Of a stretch of DNA of 62,893 nucleotides, positions 7,035-16,840 are shown in pieces. A program made the position numbers and the translations under genes. Location of the stretch: positions 64,955-127,847 of the forward strand of contig DDXW01000019.1 of assembly GCA_002347285.1 (NCBI GenBank). The letters run 5' to 3'. Position 1 is the stretch's first letter; every line of letters begins with the position of its first letter. This DNA comes from Rhodocyclaceae bacterium UBA2250 (GTDB lineage Bacteria; Pseudomonadota; Gammaproteobacteria; Burkholderiales; Rhodocyclaceae). The notes under the pieces are model-generated. The model did not search any database. It worked only from the letters and a program-made list of their open reading frames with translations, and was not told the DNA's origin.

Positions 7035-8093
7035 ATGTCCCGTATGCCTACCGAGCCGCCGTCCTGCGACATCTTCTGCGCCGTCATCGACAACCTCGGC
7101 GACGCCGGCGTCTGCTGGCGGCTGGCGCGGCAACTCGCGGTCGAGCACGGCTGGCGGGTGCGATTGTGGATCGACGATCCGGCGCCGCTCGACGGCTTCG
7201 CGCCGGGGCAGGACGTCGTCGCGGTGCGCCAGTGGGCAGGCGACTTCGCCCATGTCGAAGCGGCCGACATCGTCATCGAGGCGTTCGCCTGCAACCTGCC
7301 AGCCGCCTACCTCGCGGCGATGGCTGCGCGTCCGAGGCCGCCGGTCTGGCTCAACCTCGAATACCTCTCGGCCGAGGACTGGGTGGCCGGTTGCCACGGC
7401 CTGCCCTCGCCGCAGCACGGCCTGCGGAAGTACTTCTTCTTCCCCGGCTTCGCGGCCGGCACCGGCGGGCTGCTGCGCGAACGGGACTTCTCCGCCGCCC
7501 CGCCAGCGCCGAGTTTCGGTGACACGCTGGAAATCTCGCTGTTCTGCTACGACAATCCCGCCTTGCCGGCCCTGCTGGCGGCCTGGCGCGACGGCGAGCG
7601 GCCGATCGTCTGCCATGTCTGCGACGGCCTGCCGCGCCGCCAGGTGGAACAGTGGCTGGGCGCGTCCTTGCCTGCGACGCGGGGCAAGCTGCGTCTGGAA
7701 GCCTTGCCCTTCCTCACCCAGCCGGACTACGACGCGCTGCTGGCACGCTGCCACCTGAATTTCGTGCGCGGCGAGGATTCCTTCGTGCGCGCCCAGTGGG
7801 CCGAGCGGCCCTTCGTCTGGCAGGCCTATCCGCAGCCGGAAGACGCTCACCTGGTCAAGCTGGACGCCTTCCTCGCCCGCTACACCGACAACGCTGCGGC
7901 GCGGGCCTTTTTCCGCGCCTGGAACGGCGCCGACAGCCCCGACTGGCCGGCTCATTGGTCCTCGTTCGCCGCCGCCCTGCCCGCGCTGGCGGCCCAGGCG
8001 CCGGGCTGGGCGCGCGAAATCGCCGCGCAAGGCGATCTGGCGACAAATCTGGTCAAGTTTTGTCTGGCCAAGATTGGCGCGGCGCGGCTATAA
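7035..8093 (+). CDS. earP: EF-P arginine-32 rhamnosyltransferase EarP
   Basis: The 352-residue protein matches EarP: CDIFCAVIDNLGDAGVCWRL at the N-terminus (nucleotide-sugar enzyme fold), NLEYLSAEDWV and LPSPQHGLRKYFFFPGF in the middle, and LNFVRGEDSFVRAQWAERPF with the catalytic-pocket Asp/Arg/Glu near residue 255. It transfers rhamnose from dTDP-rhamnose to Arg32 of elongation factor P. The target gene efp lies directly downstream, as in Pseudomonas and Neisseria. A copy of the 23-bp dispersed repeat (7494-7516) falls inside it and encodes AAPPAPSF. Confidence 0.95.
   Translation: MSRMPTEPPSCDIFCAVIDNLGDAGVCWRLARQLAVEHGWRVRLWIDDPAPLDGFAPGQDVVAVRQWAGDFAHVEAADIVIEAFACNLPAAYLAAMAARPRPPVWLNLEYLSAEDWVAGCHGLPSPQHGLRKYFFFPGFAAGTGGLLRERDFSAAPPAPSFGDTLEISLFCYDNPALPALLAAWRDGERPIVCHVCDGLPRRQVEQWLGASLPATRGKLRLEALPFLTQPDYDALLARCHLNFVRGEDSFVRAQWAERPFVWQAYPQPEDAHLVKLDAFLARYTDNAAARAFFRAWNGADSPDWPAHWSSFAAALPALAAQAPGWAREIAAQGDLATNLVKFCLAKIGAARL
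7494..7516 (+). repeat. 23-bp dispersed repeat, copy in earP
   Basis: Exact copy of GCCGCCCCGCC followed by AGCGCCGAGTTT, identical over 23 bp to the copy at 38371-38393. Here it encodes AAPPAPSF. Confidence 0.75.
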
Positions 8094-8094
8094 T
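8089..8094 (+). promoter_or_regulatory. Likely -10 element of the efp promoter
   Basis: A perfect TATAAT overlaps the earP stop codon, 34 bp before the efp start. No strong -35 hexamer is visible (TGGCCA at 8065-8070 is the nearest, 18-bp spacer). It would give efp its own transcript. Confidence 0.45.
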
Positions 8095-8127
8095 GCGCGG
8101 TTTCTTTTTCCCGCCAGGCATTTAGTC

Positions 8128-8688
8128 ATGAAAACCGCACAGGAACTCCGCACCGGCAACGTCATCATGGTCGATGGCGCGCCGCTCGTCGTCACCAAGA
8201 ACGAGTACAACAAATCGGGCCGCAACGCGGCCGTCGTCAAGTTCAAGTTCAAGAACCTGCTGACCGGCACGCCGTCCGAGGCGGTCTACAAGGCCGACGA
8301 CAAGTTCGAGCAGGTCATGCCCGACCGCAAGGAATGCACCTACTCCTACTTCGCCGATCCGATGTACGTGTTCATGGACGCCGACTATCACCAGTACGAG
8401 GTCGAGGCCGAGAACATGGAGGATGCCATCCCCTACATCGAGGACGGCATGCAGGTCGAAGTGGTGTTCTACGAGGGCAAGGCGATCTCGGTCGAGATGC
8501 CCAACAGCGTGGTGCGCGAGGTCGAATACACCGAGCCGGCCGTCAAGGGCGACACCTCCGGCAAGGTGCTCAAGCCGGCCAAGATCAAGCCCTCCGGCAT
8601 GGAAGTGATGGTGCCGATCTTCGTCGTCACCGGCGACAAGATCGAGATCGACACCCGCACCGGCGAATACAAGAACCGCGTCAAGTAA
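8128..8688 (+). CDS. efp: Elongation factor P
   Basis: The 186-residue protein starts MKTAQELRTGNVIMVDG and has the three beta-barrel domains of EF-P. The tip loop of domain I reads NKSGRNA with arginine at position 32, the residue rhamnosylated by EarP. This fits the adjacent earP and the absence here of EpmA/EpmB-type lysine modification genes. EF-P binds stalled ribosomes and promotes peptide bonds at polyproline stretches. ATG 8128 is chosen over the longer open frame because it gives the standard EF-P N-terminus. A strong terminator follows. Confidence 0.98.
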   Translation: MKTAQELRTGNVIMVDGAPLVVTKNEYNKSGRNAAVVKFKFKNLLTGTPSEAVYKADDKFEQVMPDRKECTYSYFADPMYVFMDADYHQYEVEAENMEDAIPYIEDGMQVEVVFYEGKAISVEMPNSVVREVEYTEPAVKGDTSGKVLKPAKIKPSGMEVMVPIFVVTGDKIEIDTRTGEYKNRVK

Positions 8689-8710
8689 GCGGTTCGTGCG
8701 CCGCCAGGAA

Positions 8711-8736
8711 GGGACAGCCGCGGCTGTCCCTTTTCG
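8711..8736 (+). terminator. Rho-independent terminator of efp
   Basis: A perfect hairpin, GGGACAGCC - GC - GGCTGTCCC, is followed by TTTTCGTTT. Confidence 0.88.
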
Positions 8737-8739
8737 TTT

Positions 8740-9237
8740 CTAGGCGGTCATCTCGATCACCCACTGGGTGACCTTGCCGGTCGCCTCGGCGCACTTGTCG
8801 CCGCGCGCCTGACAGAACGCCTGGTACTCCTCGGCCTGCCACATGTCGTAGGTCTTGCCGGTGAACTGCTGCTGCAGCTGGCTGCAGGTGACGCCGCCGA
8901 ACTCGGCGCGGAAGCGCTCGACCAGCTCCCTGCACTTCTTGAAGTTGTTGATGCAGCGCCCCTTGTCGAGCTTGTCGCGGTCGCGCCCGTAGCGGGCCGA
9001 GAGCGCCACCAGCCCGCCGGTCAGCGCGCCGCAGGTGCCTTCGGCCATCAGGCCGCCGCCGCCCGACAGGCCATGCACCGCCTTGATCGTCGCGTCGTCG
9101 ATGCCGCCGACGGTTTCCTGGATCGCCGCCAGCACGCACTGCGGGCAGCAGCCGTAGTCCAGCTCGTAGCGCAGCGCCTTGTCGTAGGCCTGCTGCGCCA
9201 GCGCCTGCTTTTCATCCGCGTTCATCTGCCACTCCAT
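8740..9237 (-). CDS. C_GCAxxG_C_C family redox-type protein
   Basis: The 165-residue protein carries the spaced Cys pattern of this family: YGCCPQCVLAAIQ near residue 30, GTCGALTGG near 68, GRCINNFKKCRE and GVTCSQL further on, with one more Cys pair near the end. Family members are small, often linked to redox or metal chemistry, with no well-defined reaction. Start 9237 is used; an internal Met 4 codons later is possible. It is convergent with efp, sharing the terminator region, and lies 60 bp from nagZ. Confidence 0.8.
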   Translation of the reverse strand: MEWQMNADEKQALAQQAYDKALRYELDYGCCPQCVLAAIQETVGGIDDATIKAVHGLSGGGGLMAEGTCGALTGGLVALSARYGRDRDKLDKGRCINNFKKCRELVERFRAEFGGVTCSQLQQQFTGKTYDMWQAEEYQAFCQARGDKCAEATGKVTQWVIEMTA

Positions 9238-9299
9238 ATTTCACTGAACGCTAATATTCTGGGGGGCTTACGGCGCAAGCGGTATTGATCCACCTCAAC

Positions 9300-10328
9300 T
9301 CAGGCGAGCGCGCGGCAGGCGGCGCGCCCGGCGAGGCAGAGCGGCAGGGAGTCGATGTCGCCGAGCGCGCCGCTCGGCAGCAGCCGCGCGATCCGCTCGC
9401 TGCTGCGCTCGCCGCGCAGCGGATCGGACGTCGGGCGCCATTGATCGAGCACCTGGCCGACGGCATCCGGCACGTTGCACACCGGCATCATGTCGCAGCC
9501 GGCCTGCCAGGCGGCCTGCACCCGCCCGACCATGTCGCCGGCGATGGCCGCCCCTTCCATCGACAGGTCGTCGCTGAAGATCGCGCCGTCGAAGCCGAAT
9601 TCGCGCCGCAGCTTGCCGAGCCAGACCGGCGAGAAGCCGGCCGGCCGCTCGTCCACGCGCGGGAACAGCACATGCGCCGCCATCACCGCATCGAGCCTGA
9701 GGCTGCGGTAGGGAAGCTGGTCCTCGGCCATTTCTTCCGGGCCGCGCTCGTCCACCGGCAGGGCCAGGTGCGAGTCGGCGCGGATGTAGCCGTGGCCGGG
9801 AAAGTGCTTGCCGCAGCAGGCCATGCCCGCTGCGTGCAGGCCGTCGATCAGCGCGCCGGCGAGCGCGACCACCGCGCGCGGCTCGCGGTGGAAGGCGCGG
9901 TCGCCGATGATGCCGCTGGCGCCGTAGTCGAGGTCGAGCACCGGGGTGAAGGAGAGGTCGACGCCGCAGGCGCGCAGCTCGGCGGCGAGCGTGAAGCCGA
10001 TGGCGCGCGCCGCCGCGGTCGCGGCGGCGGGGTCGCGATCCCACCACTCGCCGAGCCGGCGCATCGGCGGCAGGCGCGTGAAGCCTTCGCGGCAGCGCTG
10101 CACGCGGCCGCCCTCGTGGTCGATGGCGATCAGCAGCGGCGGTGCGCGCAGCGCCTTGATCTCGCCGCACAGCGCGGCGAGCTGCGCCGGGTCGGCGTAG
10201 TTGCGGGTGAACAGGATCACGCCGCCGACCAGCGGATGGCGCAAACGCTCGCGCTCCTCAGCGCTCAGCGCCGTGCCGGCGACGTCGATCATCAGCGGGC
10301 CATAATCCACACGGTCCACTCGGTTCAT
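9300..10328 (-). CDS. nagZ: Beta-N-acetylhexosaminidase NagZ
   Basis: The 342-residue glycoside hydrolase family 3 enzyme shows IDHEGGRVQR near residue 65, the diagnostic GKHFPGHGYIRADSH loop near 165 and the catalytic-nucleophile strand FSDDLSM near 245. It removes GlcNAc from anhydromuropeptides in cytoplasmic cell-wall recycling. The chosen ATG (10326-10328) overlaps the acpS stop as ATGA, so the two are translationally coupled. The upstream extension of the open frame is acpS in another frame. It is the last gene of the long minus-strand chain starting at rpoE. Confidence 0.96.
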   Translation of the reverse strand: MNRVDRVDYGPLMIDVAGTALSAEERERLRHPLVGGVILFTRNYADPAQLAALCGEIKALRAPPLLIAIDHEGGRVQRCREGFTRLPPMRRLGEWWDRDPAAATAAARAIGFTLAAELRACGVDLSFTPVLDLDYGASGIIGDRAFHREPRAVVALAGALIDGLHAAGMACCGKHFPGHGYIRADSHLALPVDERGPEEMAEDQLPYRSLRLDAVMAAHVLFPRVDERPAGFSPVWLGKLRREFGFDGAIFSDDLSMEGAAIAGDMVGRVQAAWQAGCDMMPVCNVPDAVGQVLDQWRPTSDPLRGERSSERIARLLPSGALGDIDSLPLCLAGRAACRALA

Positions 10329-10702
10329 GGTTGCTCCACGATGGCGAAAGCCTGAGCATAGTCGGCTTCGTCGCTCAAGGACAGATGGCAAACCAGGCCG
10401 CGCGCGGCGATCCAGCCGGCGAGTTCGCCGACGAAGGCGTAGCCGGGCTTGCCCAGCTCGTCATGGACGATGGCGATCGAGGTCAGCAGCACCGGAGCGC
10501 GCATGCCGGTGCCGAGCGCCTTGGCGAGCGCCTCCTTGGCGGCGAAGCGTTTCGCCAGAAATCGGCCGGGATCGGCGCTGGCGCGGCAGGCATCCCGCTC
10601 CGCCGGCGCGAGCAGCCGGCCGAGGGCGCGCTCGCCGTGGCGTTGCCACAGGTCGCGCATGCGCCCGATGGCGACGAGATCGGTGCCGACGCCGTGGATC
10701 AC
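10325..10702 (-). CDS. acpS: Holo-[acyl-carrier-protein] synthase AcpS
   Basis: The 125-residue protein begins IHGVGTDLVAIGRM and contains RFLAKRFAAKEALAKALGTG, the magnesium and CoA binding signature of AcpS. It transfers 4'-phosphopantetheine from CoA to the conserved serine of AcpP, which is encoded at 25275-25514. The start is GTG at 10702, overlapping the pdxJ stop as GTGA. The 3' end overlaps nagZ as ATGA. pdxJ-acpS pairing is widespread in Proteobacteria. Confidence 0.96.
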   Translation of the reverse strand: MIHGVGTDLVAIGRMRDLWQRHGERALGRLLAPAERDACRASADPGRFLAKRFAAKEALAKALGTGMRAPVLLTSIAIVHDELGKPGYAFVGELAGWIAARGLVCHLSLSDEADYAQAFAIVEQP

Positions 10703-11448
10703 CGCCCCGCGGCCTCGCGGATCAGCCGCTTCATCTCGGCCACTGCCTGACGCAGGCCGACGAACACCGCGCGGCTGACGATGGCATGGCCGATGTGCAG
10801 CTCGCGGATCTCCGGCAGCGTCGCGACCGGCTGCACGTTGACGTAGTTGAGCGCATGGCCGGCGTTGAAGCGCATGCCGAGCTGCGCGATCGCCGCTCCG
10901 GCAGCGCCGAGTTTCTGCAGTTCCGCCTGCGCCGGGCCGGTTTCGATGTCGCGGCCGGCGGCATGGAAGGCGTGCGCGTAGGGGCCGGTGTGCAGTTCGC
11001 AAGCCTGCGCGCCGATGCGCGCCGCCGCCTCGACCTGCCGCGGGTCGGCGTCGATGAACAGGCTCACGTAGACGCCGGCATCCTGGAGGCGATGCACGAC
11101 CTCCTTGAGGCGCGCCTCCTGGCCGGCGACGTCGAGGCCGCCCTCGGTGGTGACCTCGTGGCGCCCCTCCGGCACCAGCGTCGCCATTTCCGGCTTGAGG
11201 CGGCAGGCGATGCCGACCATCTCGTCGGTCGCCGCCATTTCGAGATTGAGCTTGGTCTGCACGCTGGCGCGCAGCAGCTCGACGTCGCGGTCGACGATGT
11301 GGCGGCGGTCCTCGCGCAGATGCACGGTGATCGCGTCGGCGCCGCCAAGTTCGGCCTCGGCCGACGCCCACAGCGGCTCCGGTTCATAGGTGCGGCGCGC
11401 CTGGCGCAGCGTCGCCACGTGGTCGATGTTCACTCCCAGATAGGTCAT
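10699..11448 (-). CDS. pdxJ: Pyridoxine 5'-phosphate synthase PdxJ
   Basis: The 249-residue TIM-barrel enzyme starts TYLGVNIDHVATLRQARRT (active-site His) and includes VHLREDRRHI, NLEMAAT and ELHTGPYA. It joins 3-amino-2-oxopropyl phosphate and deoxyxylulose 5-phosphate to make vitamin B6 phosphate. It overlaps acpS by four bases and follows recO by 21 bp, fitting the recO-pdxJ-acpS operon of other Proteobacteria. A degenerate copy of the 23-bp repeat (10892-10914) encodes KLGAAGAA here. Confidence 0.97.
   Translation of the reverse strand: MTYLGVNIDHVATLRQARRTYEPEPLWASAEAELGGADAITVHLREDRRHIVDRDVELLRASVQTKLNLEMAATDEMVGIACRLKPEMATLVPEGRHEVTTEGGLDVAGQEARLKEVVHRLQDAGVYVSLFIDADPRQVEAAARIGAQACELHTGPYAHAFHAAGRDIETGPAQAELQKLGAAGAAIAQLGMRFNAGHALNYVNVQPVATLPEIRELHIGHAIVSRAVFVGLRQAVAEMKRLIREAAGR
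10892..10914 (+). repeat. 23-bp dispersed repeat, copy in pdxJ
   Basis: GCCGCTCCGG followed by CAGCGCCGAGTTT; two mismatches to the earP copy. It is read antisense by pdxJ, giving KLGAAGAA. Confidence 0.6.
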
Positions 11449-11469
11449 GTCGTTTTCCTTGCCGTCTTC

Positions 11470-12189
11470 TCACACATCCTGCAATTCGATGAACACGCGC
11501 CGCGTCTGCAGCGGCTGGCCGGCCAGGTAATGCGCCAGCAGATAGCGCATCAGCTGCTTGCCCTCGGCCAGGCTGCGCGCGTCGGCATAGTCGTCCGCCG
11601 CCAGGTCGAGCAGCGTCTTGCCCGCCACCGCCAGCCCGTCCGCCGACGCGTCGGCCGGCACCGCGCCGCGTTCGATCTGCCAGCGATAGTCCGCCGCCGC
11701 GTCGATCGGCCGGCCGGCGGCATCCTGCCGCAGCGCGAGGCCGTAGCCCAGTTCCTTGAGCAGGGTCTTCTCGAAGCGGCGCAGCTCGGCGGCCTCGGTC
11801 GCCCCGCGCGCCAGGGCCTGCAGGGCCGCCGCATAGGCATCGTACAGCAGCGGGTGGGCGTCCTCGCGCGGCAGCAGCTTGAGCAGCAGTTCGTTCAGAT
11901 AATAGCCGAGCAGCAGCCCGTCGCCGTGCAGCAGCGGCAGCCCGCCCAGCCACTCCGCCTTCGCCAGCGTCTTCACCTCGCCGCCGCCGAACCAGCCCAG
12001 TTCGAGCGGCTGGAACGCGTGCAGCACGCCGCGCAGCGCCGAGCGCGGCCGGCGCGCGCCGCGCGCCAGCAGCGCCAGCCGACCGTGCTCGCGCGCGAAG
12101 ACCTCGATGATCAGGCTGGTCTCGCTGTAGGGATAGGCATGCAGCAGGAACGCCGCCGCGCCGTCGATGCGCTGCTTGCCGGCGCTCAT
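11470..12189 (-). CDS. recO: DNA repair protein RecO
   Basis: The 239-residue protein has the RecO N-terminal OB fold (AFLLHAYPYSETSLIIEVFA, then GRLALLARGARRPRS) followed by a helical domain. RecO works with RecR (and RecF) to load RecA onto SSB-coated single-strand DNA. The usual zinc-site cysteines are not evident, as in many betaproteobacterial RecO proteins. Its start overlaps the era stop as ATGA. The order rnc-era-recO-pdxJ-acpS is the classical one. Confidence 0.95.
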   Translation of the reverse strand: MSAGKQRIDGAAAFLLHAYPYSETSLIIEVFAREHGRLALLARGARRPRSALRGVLHAFQPLELGWFGGGEVKTLAKAEWLGGLPLLHGDGLLLGYYLNELLLKLLPREDAHPLLYDAYAAALQALARGATEAAELRRFEKTLLKELGYGLALRQDAAGRPIDAAADYRWQIERGAVPADASADGLAVAGKTLLDLAADDYADARSLAEGKQLMRYLLAHYLAGQPLQTRRVFIELQDV

Positions 12190-13088
12190 TCGTAGCCGAG
12201 AGATTTGAGCGCGCGCTCGTCGTCGGCCCAGCCGCTTTTCACCTTGACCCAGGTCTCCAGCCAGACCCTGCCGCCGAACAGCCGCTCCATGTCCTTGCGC
12301 GCGTCGCTGGCGACGCGCTTGAGGCGCTCGCCGCCCTTGCCGATGACGATGCTCTTGTGGGCCTCCTTGTCCACGATCACCGCGGCATGGATGCGCCGCA
12401 CGCCGTCGGCTTCCTCGTATTTCTCGATCTCGACGGCGATGCCGTAGGGCAGTTCCTCGCCGAGGTTGCGGAACAGCTTTTCGCGCAGCAGTTCGGCGGC
12501 GAGGAAGCGTTCCGAACGGTCGGTCAGGTCGTCCGGCGCGAAGATCGGCGCCGACTCGGGCAGATAGCGGCCGGCCACCTGCAGCAGCGTGTCGAGGTTC
12601 TCTCCGCGCTCGGCGCTGATCGGCACGATCTCGGCGAAATCGTGGCGGCCGGCGAGTTCGGCGATGAACGGCAGCAGCGCGGCCTTGTCGGCGAGGCGGT
12701 CGACCTTGTTGATCACCAGGATCGCCGGCACGCCGGCCGGCAGCCGCGCGAGCACCGCTGCGTCCTCGGGCAGCCAGCGCTTCGCCTCGATGACGAACAG
12801 GATGACGTCCACGTCGGCCAGCGCACCGCTGACCGCCCGGTTCATCGCCCGGTTGAGCGCGTTGCGGTGCTGGGTCTGCAGGCCCGGCGTATCGACGAAC
12901 ACGTACTGGCGGTCGTCGGTGGTCAGGATGCCGTGGATGCGGTGGCGCGTGGTCTGCGCCTTCTTCGAGGTGATGCTGACCTTGGCGCCGACGAGACGGT
13001 TCATCAGGCTCGACTTGCCGACGTTCGGGCGGCCGACGATGGCGAGATAGCCGGTCCGGAAGGCCGTGGCAGTGGGGGTTCCGTTCAT
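12186..13088 (-). CDS. era: GTPase Era
   Basis: The 300-residue protein has Era GTPase motifs: G1 GRPNVGKS at residues 19-26, G3 DTPG, G4 NKVD, and a C-terminal KH RNA-binding domain with GKGGERLKRV. Era binds 16S rRNA and helps 30S ribosome maturation. ATG 13088 overlaps the rnc stop as ATGA, so rnc and era are coupled. The longer open frame upstream is rnc read out of frame. Confidence 0.98.
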   Translation of the reverse strand: MNGTPTATAFRTGYLAIVGRPNVGKSSLMNRLVGAKVSITSKKAQTTRHRIHGILTTDDRQYVFVDTPGLQTQHRNALNRAMNRAVSGALADVDVILFVIEAKRWLPEDAAVLARLPAGVPAILVINKVDRLADKAALLPFIAELAGRHDFAEIVPISAERGENLDTLLQVAGRYLPESAPIFAPDDLTDRSERFLAAELLREKLFRNLGEELPYGIAVEIEKYEEADGVRRIHAAVIVDKEAHKSIVIGKGGERLKRVASDARKDMERLFGGRVWLETWVKVKSGWADDERALKSLGYE

Positions 13089-13753
13089 GTCCGCTTCAGC
13101 TTTTCCAGGGCGGCGCGGGCCGCCTCCTGTTCCGCCGCGCGCCGGCTGCCGCCGCGGCCGGTCACCTCGAGGTCGACCGCGGGAATGCTGCAGGCGACCT
13201 CGAACTGCTGCGCGTGCGCCTCGCCGTGCGTGGCCAGCAGCGTGTAGTGCGGCACCGGCAGGCGGCGCCCCTGCAGCCATTCCTGCAGGGCGGTCTTGGC
13301 ATCCTTGCCTTCAGCGCGCGGGTCGATCTGCTCGACCCGCTGGCGGTAGAGCCGCGCGATGGCTTCCTGCGCCGCCGCGAAGCCGCCGTCGAGATAGATC
13401 GCGCCGAACACGGCTTCGAGCGCATCCGCGAGGATCGAGGGGCGGCGAAAGCCGCCGCTCTTGAGTTCGCCCTCGCCGAGCCGCAACTCATCGCCCAGAC
13501 CGAAACCGGCGGCGATCTCGGCCAGCGCCTCCTGACGCACCAGGCTGGCGCGCAGGCGCGACAGCTCGCCCTCCCTGAGGGCGGCGAAACGCTGGTACAG
13601 CAGGGTGGCGATCACGCAATTCAGGACGCTGTCGCCGAGGAACTCCAGGCGCTCGTTGTGCGGGGAGGAATGGCTGCGATGCGTCAATGCCTGACGCAGC
13701 AGATCCGGCTGGCTAAAACGGTATCCCAGCGCCTTTTCCAGCCGTGCCGTCAA
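13085..13753 (-). CDS. rnc: Ribonuclease III
   Basis: The 222-residue enzyme has the catalytic signature NERLEFLGDSVL at residues 33-44, a second acidic cluster (LADALEAVFGAIYLDGG), and a C-terminal double-stranded RNA-binding domain (KTALQEWLQGRRLPVPHY onward). It processes rRNA precursors and cuts double-stranded RNA. It lies 3 bp after the DUF4845 gene and overlaps era. Confidence 0.98.
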   Translation of the reverse strand: MTARLEKALGYRFSQPDLLRQALTHRSHSSPHNERLEFLGDSVLNCVIATLLYQRFAALREGELSRLRASLVRQEALAEIAAGFGLGDELRLGEGELKSGGFRRPSILADALEAVFGAIYLDGGFAAAQEAIARLYRQRVEQIDPRAEGKDAKTALQEWLQGRRLPVPHYTLLATHGEAHAQQFEVACSIPAVDLEVTGRGGSRRAAEQEAARAALEKLKRT

Positions 13754-13756
13754 GCC

Positions 13757-14113
13757 CTATTCCTTGGACGACCCCGAGAAGTCGAGCAGCAAGCTGACGT
13801 TCGCGACGAGGGGGATGCGTTTCTCGTAGGAGAAGGAGATCACGATGCGGCCGCCCTCCTTCGTGACTTCCAGGGCATCGCTGTCGACGGCGCTGATGTA
13901 GTCGACGTTGGCCTGGCGATCGAAAGCGTCGCGGACCTCCTTGACGCTGGCATCCGCGCGGGCGTTCGCCGCAACCTTCCTGACGGCGCTGACGATCTGC
14001 CGGTGTTCGTAGTACTCCGGGGCGACCTTCATCACCAGCAGCGCGACGATGGCGATCGCGAAGGCCGCGCCCAGCAGGCCGCTCAATGTCATGCCGAGTT
14101 GCTGTCGTTTCAT
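13757..14113 (-). CDS. DUF4845 domain membrane protein
   Basis: The 118-residue protein has one N-terminal membrane segment (LSGLLGAAFAIAIVALLVMKV) and a small periplasmic domain ending in LLDFSGSSKE. DUF4845 proteins are typically encoded between lepB and rnc in Beta- and Gammaproteobacteria, and this gene is exactly there. Function is unknown. The N-terminus (KRQQLGMTLSG) resembles pseudopilin-like leader sequences. Confidence 0.88.
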   Translation of the reverse strand: MKRQQLGMTLSGLLGAAFAIAIVALLVMKVAPEYYEHRQIVSAVRKVAANARADASVKEVRDAFDRQANVDYISAVDSDALEVTKEGGRIVISFSYEKRIPLVANVSLLLDFSGSSKE

Positions 14114-14141
14114 TTCCCTTCCTCCGCCGGTCTGCGCTTCC

Positions 14142-14930
14142 TCAACGGAAACTGCCGATCCGCTTCAGGTCGCCAAAATTGAACCAGACAAAAAACGCCT
14201 TGCCAACCAGATTCTCGTCGGGAACGAAGCCCCAGACCCGGCTGTCCTGCGAGTTGTCGCGATTGTCGCCCATCACGAAATAATGGCCGGGCGGCACCTC
14301 GCAAATGAAGCCTTCGGTATTGTAGAGGCATTTGTCGCGCTGCGGAAACTGCATGACGTGCGGAACGTAGGCGGGCGCGTCGTCTTCGATCAGCAAGGCG
14401 TGGCGCACCGTGCCGAGCGTTTCCTCGTAGCGCGGCGTGTAGAACAGGCGCTCGGGATCGAAGTAGTCGCCGGACCGCTCGACCGCTACGGCCAGGCCGT
14501 TGATGGTCAGGCGCTTGTTCTGGTAGGCCACCTTGTCGCCGGGCAGGCCGACCACCCGCTTGATGTAGTCGAGCGACGGATCGGGCGGATAACGGAACAC
14601 CACCACGTCGCCGCGCTGCGGCGCGCCGAGCTCGATGATCTTCTTGTTGATGACCGGCAGGCGGATGCCGTAGGTGAACTTGTTGACGGCGATGAAGTCG
14701 CCGACCGTCAGCGTCGGCAGCATCGAGCCGGAAGGAATCTTGAAGGGCTCGACGAGAAACGAACGCAGCAGGAACACGATCAGGATCACCGGGAAGAAGC
14801 TCGCGCCGTACTCGACCCAGAGCGGCTCCTTGGCGTCCGGCGCGCGTCGCTTGCGGAACACGAAGTGATCCGCCACCCAGAGGACGGCGCTGACCACCAG
14901 CAGAATGAACAGGATCAACGCGAAGTTCAT
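14142..14930 (-). CDS. lepB: Signal peptidase I
   Basis: The 262-residue protein has an N-terminal membrane segment, a second hydrophobic stretch (FFPVILIVFLLRSFL), then catalytic Ser in PSGSMLPTL near residue 92 and catalytic Lys in YIKRVVGLPGDKV near 147. The conserved GHYFVMGDNRDNSQDSR box is near 220. It cleaves signal peptides on the periplasmic side of the inner membrane. It follows lepA by 10 bp, the usual lepA-lepB operon. Confidence 0.98.
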   Translation of the reverse strand: MNFALILFILLVVSAVLWVADHFVFRKRRAPDAKEPLWVEYGASFFPVILIVFLLRSFLVEPFKIPSGSMLPTLTVGDFIAVNKFTYGIRLPVINKKIIELGAPQRGDVVVFRYPPDPSLDYIKRVVGLPGDKVAYQNKRLTINGLAVAVERSGDYFDPERLFYTPRYEETLGTVRHALLIEDDAPAYVPHVMQFPQRDKCLYNTEGFICEVPPGHYFVMGDNRDNSQDSRVWGFVPDENLVGKAFFVWFNFGDLKRIGSFR

Positions 14931-14940
14931 CGCAATTCCT

Positions 14941-16734
<1,794 letters not shown>

Positions 16735-16743
16735 GAAAGAGAA

Positions 16744-16762
16744 AGGCGCCCGCTGGGCGCCT
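16744..16762 (-). terminator. Terminator between mucD and lepA
   Basis: AGGCGCCC - GCT - GGGCGCCT, followed on the minus strand by TTTCTCTTTC. It would end or attenuate transcripts from the sigma-E operon before lepA. Confidence 0.7.
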
Positions 16763-16840
16763 CCTGGGTGTTTCAGAGGATGCGGATTTTAGCCAAAGCC
16801 GGCCAAAACCTCACGCACTTTCGCGAAACGGCCGGCCGGC

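Noticed and set aside
10327..12195. 622-codon plus-strand ORF opposite acpS, pdxJ and recO
   Set aside because: It is an antisense shadow caused by GC-rich third positions; the minus-strand genes have clear families.
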